Shown: positions 1 through 9,248, numbered from the stretch's first letter. The stretch: DNA of 35,240 nucleotides from JADGGV01 sp035715725 (GCA_035715725.1 DASTKT010000190.1:1-35240), one strand, 5' to 3'. Notes: generated by a model not told the origin, from the sequence alone. Made by a program: numbers and translations.

Positions 1-1398
1 CGCCTCGCGGATGCGCACCGGCCCGTGGTAGCGGCGGTCGTAGTTCTGCGGGCGGTACGGCCCGAGCGCCGTGGCGTAGACGTGCGGCACGTCGGGGAGC
101 ACGCTCGCGGCGGTGTAGCCGTGGTCGAACGCGAGCGCGTAGAGGAACGGCTTGAGCGCGGAGCCGGGCTGGCGCGGCGAGACGACCATGTCGACCTGTC
201 CGGCGCCCGGCGCCCAGAAGTCCGGCGAGCCGACCCAGGCCAGCACGCCGCCCGTCCGGTTGTCGAGCACGACGACCGCCGCCTCGCGCCCGCCCCGCTC
301 CTCGAGCATCCCGACCGTGTGCCGGACCTCGCCCTCCAGCTCCGCCTGCAGCTCGAGGTCCAGGGTCGTGCGCACCCGGCCCACCGCCGGCGCGCCCTCC
401 GCCTCGGCCCAGCCGAGCGCCTGCGTCGTGAAGTGCGGCGCCCGGAACGGCGTGCGCGGCGGCTTGACGGCGATCGGCTCGCTCCGCGCGCGCCGCGCGT
501 CCTCCGGCCGCGCGTACCCGGCCGCCACCATCCGGCGCAGCACCGCGTCGCGATGGGTACGCGCCCGGGTCACCGACACGAGCGGGTTGTCGCGCGACGG
601 TGAGCGCGCCAGCGCCGCGAGCAGCGCGGCCTGCCCGAGGCTCACGCTTCGCGGCGAGCCGTCCAGGTAGAGCGCCGCCGCGGCGCTGACCCCGACCGTG
701 CCCTGCCCGAGCGGCACGCGGTTCAGGTACTGCTCGAGGATCGCGGCCTTGGGGAGGTGCGCCTCCAGCCGCAGCGCCCAGAGCGCCTGGCTCGCCTTGC
801 CGAGCCACCCCCGTCCGCTCGGCCGCAGCAGCCGCGCCGCCTGCATGGTCAGCGTGGACGCCCCCGAGACGACGCGCCCCGCGCGGACGTTCTCGCGCAC
901 CGCCCGCAGCACCGCCCGCGCGTCGATGCCGTGGTGGTCGTAGAAGCGCCGGTCCTCCGCCGCCAGGAACGCCTGCAGGATCTTCGGATCCACCTCCGCG
1001 AGCGGCACCCAGCCGCCGCGCGAGCCATCCGCCGCCCGCGTCGTCCGCAGCACGAGGCCGTTGCGGTCCTCCAGCACGAGCCCCGGCACCGGCGCCGGCC
1101 GCGCCACCTCCGCCGGCAGCGGCCAGGCGGTCCACCCGACGAGCGCCAGTGCCGCCGCGACCGCCGCGCCGCCGGCGTACGCCCCGACGCGGCGGATCCC
1201 GCGAAGCCGCAGCCGCCCGGCCCCCGCTTGCGCTTGCGCGCCCGCGCCCGGCTTTGCCTCCGAGCTGGGAAGCGGATCAGCGGAAGAGTGGGTCAACAAG
1301 TGATCGCCCACTCCTCCACTCCCCCGCTCCCCGCCTCCGCCGAACAGCCGGGCGCGCAAGCGGGCGCGCAAGCGCAAGCGGGAACGGCCCTCGCTCAC
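1..1398 (-). CDS. pbpC: Penicillin-binding protein 1C, C-terminus beyond window
   Basis: Bifunctional peptidoglycan glycosyltransferase/transpeptidase of the inner membrane, facing the periplasm. The reading frame runs off the left edge, so the end of the transpeptidase and any C-terminal PBP1C domain are missing. Numbered from the GTG at 1398: an Arg/Gly-rich cytoplasmic tail (about 1-70), one membrane segment (71-92), the GT51 domain with AAEDRRFYDHHG (Glu148 likely catalytic) and ASTLTMQAARLL, then the transpeptidase SxxK motif in GSALKP (Ser413, Lys416). I chose the GTG at 1398 because it overlaps the stop of the upstream alpha-2-macroglobulin gene as GTGA, the classic sign of translational coupling. 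The tail is longer than usual, so an internal GTG at 1311 is a possible alternative. The pairing with alpha-2-macroglobulin matches the known yfhM-pbpC arrangement. Confidence 0.93.
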   Translation of the reverse strand, partial: MSEGRSRLRLRARLRARLFGGGGERGSGGVGDHLLTHSSADPLPSSEAKPGAGAQAQAGAGRLRLRGIRRVGAYAGGAAVAAALALVGWTAWPLPAEVARPAPVPGLVLEDRNGLVLRTTRAADGSRGGWVPLAEVDPKILQAFLAAEDRRFYDHHGIDARAVLRAVRENVRAGRVVSGASTLTMQAARLLRPSGRGWLGKASQALWALRLEAHLPKAAILEQYLNRVPLGQGTVGVSAAAALYLDGSPRSVSLGQAALLAALARSPSRDNPLVSVTRARTHRDAVLRRMVAAGYARPEDARRARSEPIAVKPPRTPFRAPHFTTQALGWAEAEGAPAVGRVRTTLDLELQAELEGEVRHTVGMLEERGGREAAVVVLDNRTGGVLAWVGSPDFWAPGAGQVDMVVSPRQPGSALKPFLYALAFDHGYTAASVLPDVPHVYATALGPYRPQNYDRRYHGPVRIREA

Positions 1399-4300
1399 TT
1401 CAGGGCCCTCACCGTGAACGTGCTCCCCCCGTTCCGCCCGTGCACGCCGGGATTGTACATCTCCTCCGCGTGCGCCGGCGGTGTCACGAATGTCCCGGCC
1501 GTCGTGCCGCGGGCGAGGTACGTGGCCGTGTAGGTGCCGGGCCAGAGCACCGTCGCCGAGTAGACGACGCGCTCGTCGCGGATCTCCTTGTGGTCGAACG
1601 GCGACCACACGCCCGCGTCCCAGCTCCCGTAGTACCAGCTCTCCGAGAGCAGGTCCTGGTCCGCGGCCGCGTCGTCGAACAGGAACGGGCTCACGGTCCG
1701 CAGGCTCAGGTCGACGGGCTCGAGCCCGGCCGGCAGCGCATCGTCCAGCACGACGAAGTGCCGCTCCGAGGGGACGGTCAGCCGCAGCCGCACGCGCACC
1801 AGCTCGCCCTCGGCGATCTCCACGGTCGGCTTCCCATCCGAGAGCCGCTCGTACCAGCGCTCCACGGCGATGCCCTCGTCGCGCGGCGTCTTCGCGGCCG
1901 CGAGCGGGACCTCCCTGACCGTCAGGTAATAGAAGACCGGCAGCTCGCCCGCGGCCGTCTCGACCGTCAGCCGGAGCGGCCGCCGCTCGCCCTTCGCCGC
2001 GCCGAGCAGCCCGTCGAGCGAGGCGCCGGCTTCCCCCACGCCGCCCCTCGAGGGCTTCACCTCGAGCACCACGCGGCCGCCCTGCCGCACCCGGACCGGC
2101 CGGTCGGAGCCGACCATCTCCGCCCGGGCGATCTGCGCCAGCGCGAGCACGGCCATGCCGTAGTCCTGCGTGTTCCACGGCGCCAGCGCCTGCACCCGGC
2201 CCTGGTCGACCAGCGTTTCGACCAGCGGCCCGAGCAGCCGGTTCGTGGGGTCCGTCGCCAGCAGCGCGGAGACCGCCCGCGCCGCCGGCCGCGCCTGCGA
2301 CGGGAAGTAGAACGCCCGCCCCGCCCGCGACGGGAGCACCGCCTTCCGCCCCTCGACGCGCACGTCCGCCAGCGTGCTCGCGACGATCGCGCGGGCGGGC
2401 GCCGTCTGCCGCCGCCGCGCCAGCATCTCCGCCAGCACCAGCCGGTCCTCCCACGCGAGCTGCGGCACCTGCACGAGTAGCTCGTTCTCCGCCGGCACGT
2501 CGGCGCGGCCGAGCCGGCTCAGGAAGTCGGCGGCCAGCACCTTGTCGCCGAGCGGGATGGCCGGGTCCGTGTACCAGCTCGCCACCGCGAAGCGGATCTC
2601 CGGCTCCTTGTGCAGCGCCTGCGAGAGGTAGTCGGCGAGGCGGCCGAGGACGGCGTCGGAAACCGGGACGCCCGCGGCCCGCGCCTCCAGCAGCACGCGG
2701 CCGGCGTAGGCCGACAGCCACGGCGTCGTCCAATCCGTCTCCGCCCAGTACCCGATCCCGCCGTCCGAGCGCTGCCGGCGCGTGAGCACGCGCACCGCCT
2801 TCGCGATCTCGCCCTGCGGGTCCCCGCCCAGCAGCGCCAGCGTGGGCATCGCCTGCTGCGCGCGGTAGAGCGCGATGAGCGGCAGCGCCTGGCTGGAGAC
2901 CTGCTCCGTGCAGCCGTACGGGTAGACCTGCAGCCGCTGCCGGTACCCGTTCAGCAGCGCCAGCGGCGACTCGCCGAAGCTCAGCTCCAGCCGCGAGCGC
3001 TTCGGGTCGATGTCCGCCGGCAGCGCGAGCTCGACCGTCGCCGTGTCGTGGAGCGCGCCGGCCAGCGTGTGCGCCACCGGATGGTAGCTCGGCCGGATCG
3101 GCAGCTTCACCTGCACCGCGTCCGCCTGCCCTTCCGCCGCCGCGTCGAAGCGGAACCGCGCCGAGTCGCCCGCCTCCCCCCGGAACGGGAAGCGCACCTC
3201 GACGCCTCGCCCCGCCGCCAGCGTCGCCGTCCGCGTCTTCGGGCCCGACAGCGCCACGCCCGTCACGTCCGCCGCCACGCGCACCTTCGGCGTCCCGCCG
3301 AGCCGCTGGTTCACGACGACGCCGGCCACGAACGCGTCGCCTTCCCGGAGGAAGCGCGGCAGCGCCGGGCGCGCCACGAGCGGCCGCGTGGCGAGCAGCG
3401 ACGACTCGCCGCTGCCGTACCGGTCGCCTTCCGTCACCGCGACCGCCATGACCCGGAACGTCGTCACGTTGTCCGGCAGCTTCGCCGCCGCCGTCGCCCG
3501 CCCCTGCGCGTCCGTGACGACCGAGCCGAGGAAGAACGCCGTCGGCCGGAACTCGGAGCGCAGCACGCCGGCCGCGTCCCGCCCGCCGCCGCCCCCCGGC
3601 TCGCGCCGCCCCTTCTCCCCCTCCGGCCCCTGCGGCGCGACCGAGACCAGGTTGCTCGCCAGCCGCACGCCCAGCCCGCGCCGCGCGTAGATCAGGTCCA
3701 TCGGGTCCGGCGTCCTGTAACCGGTGAGCGCCAGGACGCCCTCGTCCACGGCCCAGAGCGTGACCTCCGCCCGCTCGCCGCCGCCGTGCCCGTTGGTCAC
3801 CTGGAGCGCGACGCGCGCGCTGTCCCCCGGCCGGTACTCCGCCCGCAGCGGCTTCACCGCCACGTTCAGCCGCTTCGGCTCCGGCGTGACCCGCAGCTCC
3901 ACGTAGCCGACGCGGATCGTCGGCCGCCCCGGGTCGTCCACCGAGCGCGGCGGCGCGCTCCGCCCGCGCACCAGGATCACCGACACGTACGCGTTCGGCA
4001 CGAACGCCTCCGTGATCGGGAACTTCAGCGCGGTCGAGCCGGCGCCGATCCGGATCCGCCGCTGCTCCAGGATCCGCTCCCGCTCCACCGTCACCCACGC
4101 TTCGGCGTCCGTGAACGGCGCCGCCACCAGCACCGTGGCCGTGTCGCCCACCGTGTAGCGCGGCTTGTCCGCGATCAGGTCCATCTTGAACTGCGAGTCG
4201 TCGTCCCACGGCACCCAGCCGCGGCCCGTGACCCAGCGGTTGAACGCGGTCTTCGCCGTGCGCCCCCTCGGGTCCGGCGCCGTGAGCGTCACCGTGTACG

Positions 4301-7115
4301 TGCCGCCCTCCTTCGGCGTGAACGCGCACGTCCTCGGCTCCGCCGCCGTCGTCACGTCGCACGTGGCGACGGTGTCCGCCACCCACTCGCCGAACTCGTT
4401 CGCGTACCCGTCCCGGTAGCGCCGCACCCGGTGCCACTCGTGGCGGACGACGGTCCCCTTCACCACCACGCCGGCGACGCGCCGCCCGTCCGGCCGCGCC
4501 GCCAGCACCTGGAGCGTCACGGGCGTGCCCGCCTTCCAGAACCACTCCTCCCCGCTCGGCTTCGCCGCGATGTAGAACGACGCCGCGTGGCTCGTCACGC
4601 TCACCGCCGACGAGACCGTCTGCCGGTTCGCGTCCATGACGGTCGCCACCATCGTGGTCCGCATCGCCGCCCCCGTCTCCGGGACCGGGATCTGGAAGCG
4701 CAGCTCGCGCCGTCCCGCCTCGTCCAGCGTGTCCGTCCCCGTGGCGACGACCCGCGCCTCCGGCTCGCGGTAGCCGACGAAGTCCTGGTCGCCCCACCAC
4801 CCCCGGCCGCCGATCTCCCAGTCGGCCAGCCCGGGGACGGAGAGCCCCCACGACGAGACCGCCTGCTGCCGCACCGTCCACTGCACCGGCGCCTTCCCCA
4901 TCGGCGCGCCGAACAGGTAGCGCGCGGACAGCGCGGCCCGCAGCGTGTCCCCCGCGTAGCGGACCGTGTCCGCCGTGCTCATGTCCACCAGGAACTCCGG
5001 CGGCCGGTACTCCGCCACCTGGTAGTAGTCCGTGGCCACCGTCTGCCAGCGCCCATCCCGGCGCAGCTCGACCCGCACCGCGTACGTGCCCAGCGGCGCC
5101 TCCGCCGGCAGGCGCAGCGACGCGTCCGCGGTGCCGAACCGGCTCGGCGCCACGGTCCTCTGCAGCAGCTTGCCCCGCTCGCGGTCCCCGAAGACGAGGC
5201 GGACCGAGTCGCGCGCCGGCGGCGGAAGGAGGCTGCCGAGCGGGCCGGTCCGCACGATCGCCTTGGCGTAGACCGTCTCGCCCGGCCGGTAGATGCCGCG
5301 CTCCGTGAAGATGGCGCCCGCGACCGGCCAGGCGTCCACGCCCCACGCCCGGTCCGCGCCGAAGCGCCACGGCGAGAGGTCCGGGTCCCACTCGCTGATC
5401 CCGACGACGGCGCGGTCGTCGCCCAGCGTCGCCGCGACGTAGCCGGCGAAGCCGCCGCCGCCCTCCTCGTCGTCGAACTCGCACTCCGAGCACGACGCGG
5501 CCTCGTCCTCCTCGGCCGCCCCCGCGCTGTCCGCCGTGAACGCGCCCAGCACGGCCACGCCCGCCGCGTCGGTCCGGCCCCGCGCGCGGACCCGGCCGCT
5601 CCGGTCGAAGAGCGCCACGCTCGCGCCGGCCCGCGGCTTCCCGTCGCTCACGCCCGTGACCCAGACCGCGCCCTGGTCCCGCCCGATCCGCGCGTGCACG
5701 CCCAGGTCCGTCACCTGCACGAGCGCGATCGGCGAGCCGTTGTCCGCCTGCGACTCCTTCCCCGGCGCCGCCACCCGCACCGCCACCAGCGTCCCGGCCG
5801 CGCCCGCCGGCCGCAGCTTCACCCCCGTCACCCGCGCCCGGTCCAGCTCGCCGCTCACCGGCACCGCCAGCCGCGTCGCGCCCGGCGCGATCGTGTCCCA
5901 CAACTGCCGCCAGCCGCCCCACGCGTCCGCCAGGAACGCCGCCTCCAGCCGCTGCGGCACGGTGGCGTACGTCACCAGCAGCGTGTCCACGTTCACGTGC
6001 TGCACGGCCAGCGTGCCGAAGCCCTGCCGCTCGACCACCATCTTGCCGAACGGGTAGACCACGGCCGGCGGCACCCCCGACGTCGCGAACGCCAGCACGT
6101 TCGTCCCCGTGAACGGCTGCCCGAAGATGTCCTCCAGCCCCGCGCCGTCCACCACGACCGCGTAGTTCGACCGCGGCTGCGGGCGCGCCTCCAGCGTCCA
6201 GACGTCCGACTCCCCCGCCGTGTCCGCGATCGTGAACGCCAGCTTCGGCTCCACCCGGAGGTGGCGCACCACGTCGCTCCCGCGCACCGGCGTCGTGAAC
6301 GTCACCTGCAGCGGCCCTGTCGCGCACGCGACCCGCTCCGGGCACCCGAACCTCGCCAGCGCGAAGCCGCCGTGCGTCGCCAGCGCCCACCGCTGCACCT
6401 CCCCGGGCGACGTCGCGTCGATCCGCTGCGGCACCGCCAGCCACGCCGCGCACCCCGCCGGCAGCGCCCGCGCCGGCACCACCTCCACCGCCCGCCGCGG
6501 GTCCAGCGGCCCCGCCGGCCGGTTCGTCGCGCGGGCGTAGGACGGGTCGGCATCCGCGATCGGCCGCTGGCGCACCACCCGCACCGGCACTACTTCCGGC
6601 GCGCACGGCCGCGGCACCTCCACGCTCACCAGCCGCGCGACGTCGCCCGCCTCCGCCGCGCCATCCAGGTACAGCGTCAGCGTCGGCGTCGGCGGCAGGA
6701 ACCGCGCGATCCCCCACGAGTTCACCGGCGAGCCGGCCAGCACCCGCGGCCCCGCGACCCGGAACGCGTACGTGTAGGGCGCCTCCAGCCGCGCCCCGTC
6801 CATCGCCTGCACGCCCGCCGCGATCGTCACCCGGTAGCTCGCGTAGCGCGCCAGCGGCGACGCCGGCGTGAAGCGGATCGTCACCGGGTCGCGCCACTCC
6901 ACCCGCCCCGGCACCGCCGGCTCGATGCGGAAGAACGACGCGGCATCCACCGTCCGGTCCAGCCCGCCGGCCACCGGCCGGTCGAACGTAACCGTGATCG
7001 GCGTCCCGGGCTCCGCGTCGCCCGAGGGCGTGACGCGCAGCACGCGAAGCGTGGGCGCCGCCGACGAGAAGGTGAGGCAGGCAACGGCCAGCGCAGCCAG
7101 ACGTGGGGTGAGCAT
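1395..7115 (-). CDS. yfhM: Bacterial alpha-2-macroglobulin (YfhM-like)
   Basis: Large periplasmic protein (1906 aa; the E. coli relative is about 1650) thought to trap proteases that enter the periplasm. It starts with an export signal (about 1-20). The stretch AVAC is only a weak lipobox, so lipidation is uncertain. Repeated beta-rich macroglobulin domains follow. An MG-type segment contains IFTERGIYRPGETVYAKAIV. The thioester motif YPYGCTEQ is present (Cys1402, Gln1405), followed by the alpha-helical thioester domain and a C-terminal receptor-binding-like domain ending near TFTVRALK. An acidic Gly-rich loop near 535-555 carries a CxxC pair (Cys542, Cys545), which is unusual. Downstream, pbpC overlaps by 4 bp. 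Family is confident; its physiological substrate here is inferred. Confidence 0.95.
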   Translation of the reverse strand: MLTPRLAALAVACLTFSSAAPTLRVLRVTPSGDAEPGTPITVTFDRPVAGGLDRTVDAASFFRIEPAVPGRVEWRDPVTIRFTPASPLARYASYRVTIAAGVQAMDGARLEAPYTYAFRVAGPRVLAGSPVNSWGIARFLPPTPTLTLYLDGAAEAGDVARLVSVEVPRPCAPEVVPVRVVRQRPIADADPSYARATNRPAGPLDPRRAVEVVPARALPAGCAAWLAVPQRIDATSPGEVQRWALATHGGFALARFGCPERVACATGPLQVTFTTPVRGSDVVRHLRVEPKLAFTIADTAGESDVWTLEARPQPRSNYAVVVDGAGLEDIFGQPFTGTNVLAFATSGVPPAVVYPFGKMVVERQGFGTLAVQHVNVDTLLVTYATVPQRLEAAFLADAWGGWRQLWDTIAPGATRLAVPVSGELDRARVTGVKLRPAGAAGTLVAVRVAAPGKESQADNGSPIALVQVTDLGVHARIGRDQGAVWVTGVSDGKPRAGASVALFDRSGRVRARGRTDAAGVAVLGAFTADSAGAAEEDEAASCSECEFDDEEGGGGFAGYVAATLGDDRAVVGISEWDPDLSPWRFGADRAWGVDAWPVAGAIFTERGIYRPGETVYAKAIVRTGPLGSLLPPPARDSVRLVFGDRERGKLLQRTVAPSRFGTADASLRLPAEAPLGTYAVRVELRRDGRWQTVATDYYQVAEYRPPEFLVDMSTADTVRYAGDTLRAALSARYLFGAPMGKAPVQWTVRQQAVSSWGLSVPGLADWEIGGRGWWGDQDFVGYREPEARVVATGTDTLDEAGRRELRFQIPVPETGAAMRTTMVATVMDANRQTVSSAVSVTSHAASFYIAAKPSGEEWFWKAGTPVTLQVLAARPDGRRVAGVVVKGTVVRHEWHRVRRYRDGYANEFGEWVADTVATCDVTTAAEPRTCAFTPKEGGTYTVTLTAPDPRGRTAKTAFNRWVTGRGWVPWDDDSQFKMDLIADKPRYTVGDTATVLVAAPFTDAEAWVTVERERILEQRRIRIGAGSTALKFPITEAFVPNAYVSVILVRGRSAPPRSVDDPGRPTIRVGYVELRVTPEPKRLNVAVKPLRAEYRPGDSARVALQVTNGHGGGERAEVTLWAVDEGVLALTGYRTPDPMDLIYARRGLGVRLASNLVSVAPQGPEGEKGRREPGGGGGRDAAGVLRSEFRPTAFFLGSVVTDAQGRATAAAKLPDNVTTFRVMAVAVTEGDRYGSGESSLLATRPLVARPALPRFLREGDAFVAGVVVNQRLGGTPKVRVAADVTGVALSGPKTRTATLAAGRGVEVRFPFRGEAGDSARFRFDAAAEGQADAVQVKLPIRPSYHPVAHTLAGALHDTATVELALPADIDPKRSRLELSFGESPLALLNGYRQRLQVYPYGCTEQVSSQALPLIALYRAQQAMPTLALLGGDPQGEIAKAVRVLTRRQRSDGGIGYWAETDWTTPWLSAYAGRVLLEARAAGVPVSDAVLGRLADYLSQALHKEPEIRFAVASWYTDPAIPLGDKVLAADFLSRLGRADVPAENELLVQVPQLAWEDRLVLAEMLARRRQTAPARAIVASTLADVRVEGRKAVLPSRAGRAFYFPSQARPAARAVSALLATDPTNRLLGPLVETLVDQGRVQALAPWNTQDYGMAVLALAQIARAEMVGSDRPVRVRQGGRVVLEVKPSRGGVGEAGASLDGLLGAAKGERRPLRLTVETAAGELPVFYYLTVREVPLAAAKTPRDEGIAVERWYERLSDGKPTVEIAEGELVRVRLRLTVPSERHFVVLDDALPAGLEPVDLSLRTVSPFLFDDAAADQDLLSESWYYGSWDAGVWSPFDHKEIRDERVVYSATVLWPGTYTATYLARGTTAGTFVTPPAHAEEMYNPGVHGRNGGSTFTVRALK

Positions 7116-7201
7116 CGGATCCGGATCCGGAAGGCGGACGTGGAGCGGACCCCGCCTGGCGGGGTCCGAGCCCGGGGGAGCGGCAGGCGGGCCAGCGCGT
7201 C

Positions 7202-7208
7202 CAAGCTA
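7202..7208 (-). promoter_or_regulatory. Candidate promoter -10/-7 for alpha-2-macroglobulin
   Basis: Read on the minus strand this is TAGCTTG, about 87 bp upstream of the ATG at 7115. It fits the TAnnTT[G/C] pattern found before several other genes here. A TTGCCG lies about 15 bp further upstream as a weak -35. The rest of the gap 7116-7315 is GC-rich with no gene visible. Position is inferred from pattern only. Confidence 0.35.
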
Positions 7209-7315
7209 TTCCGGCCGGCCTCGCCCGGCAATGTGTAAACCGGCCACGCGCGAAGAGTTCGCCGGGGCCGGGCGGCGCGGGCCGCCCGGCCCCGACCGGC
7301 GCTCGCAGACCCGCG

Positions 7316-7371
7316 CTGCCGGACCCGCCCCTCCGGACCCGGCCTACCGGACGCGCGCTACCGGACCCGCG
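7316..7371. repeat. Four tandem 14-bp repeats across the end of a lipoprotein gene
   Basis: Four head-to-tail units begin at 7316, 7330, 7344 and 7358, with the pattern CT-N-CCGGACCCGCG. Units 3 and 4 differ at one position. The last unit contains the stop codon (7358-7360) and final codons of the minus-strand lipoprotein gene. Because 14 is not a multiple of 3, loss or gain of a unit upstream of the stop would alter the reading frame. Confidence 0.85.
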
Positions 7372-7933
7372 CGGCCGCCGGCGCGACGTCCGCCGGCACG
7401 AGGCTCACGAGCTGCCGCGCCACCAGCAGCCAGCGCAGCTTGACCAGGTTCTGCGCCGGCTCGGGCATCGACTGGATCGCGGCCGGATTCGAGGCCACAT
7501 CCCGGTTCAGCGGGTCCCGCGCCCCGAGCGGCACGGCCACGAGCGAGAACAGCCCGGCGCGCGCCTCCGGGAAGCCGGGCGGCAGCCGGAGCTGCACCGT
7601 TCGGCCCGGCTCCACGCGGCCGAGCAGCCACTCGCTGCCGTCCCCCACCAGGTAGAGCGAGAGCTGGTCGATGGTCGAGTTCTGGAACGAGAGCCGTTGC
7701 GGCTCCTCCGATGGCGACGGCTCGCGCGCGCCGCCGCGGGCGCAGGCGCTGGCGAGCGTCGCGAGCAGCAGCACGGTGGCCACGCGCCGCCGCCCGGTCC
7801 GGCCGGCGCCGGCCGCCGGGGCGCTGTTCGCCGGCACTCCGTGGCGCGTCGAGCGGCTCTCGACGCGGCCTGTCGCGCTCGCGGGCGCCGCGCGGGCGGC
7901 CCCGCGCTCGGTCTGGATGTCCGGACGGGACAT
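7358..7933 (-). CDS. Small putative lipoprotein, paralogue of the one at 12834
   Basis: 191 aa, no named family recognised. The ATG at 7933 is preceded by GGAGGAG, a strong ribosome site, and is preferred over longer upstream frames. The N-terminus is unusually long and Arg/Ala-rich (1-50), then GRRRVATVLLLATLASAC, an export signal ending in a weak lipobox (Cys64). The basic RR before the hydrophobic run leaves a Tat route possible. The exported part aligns by eye with the 119-aa lipoprotein at 12834-13193: N-x5-LSLYLV-x-DGS-x4-LGRV-x-PG-x-T-x4-LP against IYVV-x-GGGS-x3-LGTV-x3-ST-x3-LP. Both then end in a segment with a P-x-GA motif. The compact beta-strand-like pattern suggests a small beta-sandwich. 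Function is unknown. Confidence 0.75.
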   Translation of the reverse strand: MSRPDIQTERGAARAAPASATGRVESRSTRHGVPANSAPAAGAGRTGRRRVATVLLLATLASACARGGAREPSPSEEPQRLSFQNSTIDQLSLYLVGDGSEWLLGRVEPGRTVQLRLPPGFPEARAGLFSLVAVPLGARDPLNRDVASNPAAIQSMPEPAQNLVKLRWLLVARQLVSLVPADVAPAAARVR

Positions 7934-8052
7934 GGGCTCCTCCTCGTTGCAGTGGAGTGCGCCCAGGCGTGCGGTCCTGGCCGGTGTCGCCGCGCCATCG
8001 GCCGGGCCCGCGGGGGGGAGGCGGGGAGGTCGGCCGGTCCGATGGTGCCGCG

Positions 8053-8095
8053 TCAGATATGACCGCCGAAGTGCCCCGCGAGTTGCGCCGAAGTG
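8053..8095. promoter_or_regulatory. Divergent promoter region with paired CGCCGAAGTG boxes
   Basis: The 244-bp gap 7934-8177 separates the minus-strand lipoprotein from plus-strand nth. On the minus strand TATCTGA (8059-8053) is a possible promoter element for the lipoprotein. Just outside it, CGCCGAAGTG occurs twice as an exact direct repeat (8064-8073 and 8086-8095). The copies are 22 bp apart, about two helical turns, as expected for a regulator binding site. No regulator is encoded nearby. Confidence 0.3.
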
Positions 8096-8177
8096 ACGAG
8101 CGGCCACGCGCCCGGGCCGGGCGGCGGCGCGGCGGGGACGGCGTCCCCGGGGCACCGTCCCTGCATCCCGCCCGCGC

Positions 8178-8867
8178 ATGTCCCGGAAGAGCCCGCCCGC
8201 CGCCGGCAAGCGCCCGTTCGACATCGACGTCGCCATCCGGCGCATCCGCGAGGCCGTGAAGCCGTTCCCGGCCGCCGCGATGTTCGAGCTCCGCGACCGC
8301 GGCTACGACACGCTCTTCCAGCAGCTCGTCGGCTGCATCCTCTCCATCCGCACCCGCGACGAGGTCTCGCTCCCCGCCGCGCTGCGGCTGCTCGGGGAGG
8401 CGCCGACCCCCGAGGCCATGCTCCGCCTCGCGCCCGCCCGCATCGACGCGCTCGCCCGGGACGTCACGTTCCACGAGGCGAAGGCCCGCCAGATCCACGA
8501 GATCGCGCGCCGCGCCGTCGAGGAGCACGGCGGCGAGCTCCCCTGCGACGCCGGCGTCCTCCGCTCCTTCGCCGGCGTCGGCCCGAAGTGCGCGAACCTC
8601 GCCCTCGGCATCGCCTGCGGCGCGCCCGTCATCTCCGTCGACATCCACGTGCACCGCGTGACCAACCGTTGGGGCATCGTCCACACCTCGACGCCCGAGC
8701 AGACGATGGTCGCACTCGAGAAAGTCCTGCCGAAGCGCTACTGGATCGAGATCAACCGGCTGCTGGTGCCGTTCGGGAAGCACATCTGCACGGGGAGGCT
8801 GCCGAAGTGCTCGACGTGCCCGGTGCTGGCCATGTGTCGGCAGGTGGGCGTGACCGCTCACCGCTGA
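8178..8867 (+). CDS. nth: Endonuclease III
   Basis: Base-excision-repair DNA glycosylase/AP lyase acting on oxidised pyrimidines, cytoplasmic. 229 aa, normal for the family. The helix-hairpin-helix reads FAGVGPKCANLALG with the catalytic Lys137, followed by VDIHVHRVTNRWG with Asp155. The C-terminal [4Fe-4S] loop is complete: Cys204-x6-Cys211-x2-Cys214-x5-Cys220. The segment ILSIRTRDE replaces the usual ILSAQTTD, a modest divergence in the DNA-facing region. The gene stands alone, diverging from the lipoprotein and followed by a repeat-rich gap, so it is probably monocistronic. The start is the only ATG just ahead of the domain; the ribosome site is weak. Confidence 0.95.
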   Translation: MSRKSPPAAGKRPFDIDVAIRRIREAVKPFPAAAMFELRDRGYDTLFQQLVGCILSIRTRDEVSLPAALRLLGEAPTPEAMLRLAPARIDALARDVTFHEAKARQIHEIARRAVEEHGGELPCDAGVLRSFAGVGPKCANLALGIACGAPVISVDIHVHRVTNRWGIVHTSTPEQTMVALEKVLPKRYWIEINRLLVPFGKHICTGRLPKCSTCPVLAMCRQVGVTAHR

Positions 8868-9248
8868 TGGGTGGCTGCGAACGCCTCTTCCTTCCCGCCG
8901 CGCGCGCCTGTGCCGCGCCGGCCGGCGGGCCGTGCGAGCGGACGGCGGGCACGGGTCGGGGGTCGGGGTCATAGGGTCGGGGGTCAGGGTCATAGGGTAG
9001 CGGGCTGGGGCGCGGGCACGCGCACGGGAACGGGCCAGGGAACGGGTCGAGCACCAGGGAACCCGAGGCGGCGGCCAGGTTTGACCCGTGCCGGTTCCCC
9101 AGCCCGTGCGCGTGCCCCGCCAGGCGGGTGCCCCCGCCCGCGGAACGTGACCCGCTACCCCCGACTCGTGCCCGGGTCAGTCACCCGTTCCGGTTCCCGT
9201 TCCCGTGAACGCGCCCGTGCCCGCGCCCGTCCTAACCCCGCCACAAAT
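8868..9248. repeat. Repeat-rich intergenic region between nth and hemQ
   Basis: No gene is visible in 8868-9354. The left half is G-rich: a 21-bp unit occurs twice in tandem (8953-8973, 8974-8994) with one mismatch, each ending GGGTCATA, followed by degenerate GGGAACG/GGGCACG steps. The right half is the C-rich counterpart (GTTCCC, CGTGCCC steps to about 9235). GGGCACGCGCACGGG (9014-9028) has a perfect inverted copy at 9103-9117. A 12-bp palindrome CGCCGGCCGGCG lies at 8916-8927. G-quadruplex or cruciform formation is plausible but inferred. Confidence 0.8.

Noticed and set aside
2610..7238. Very long open frame (about 1540 codons) on the plus strand opposite alpha-2-macroglobulin
   Set aside because: An antisense shadow of a high-GC coding region; the translation is Arg/Pro/His-rich with no domains, while the minus strand has clear family motifs.
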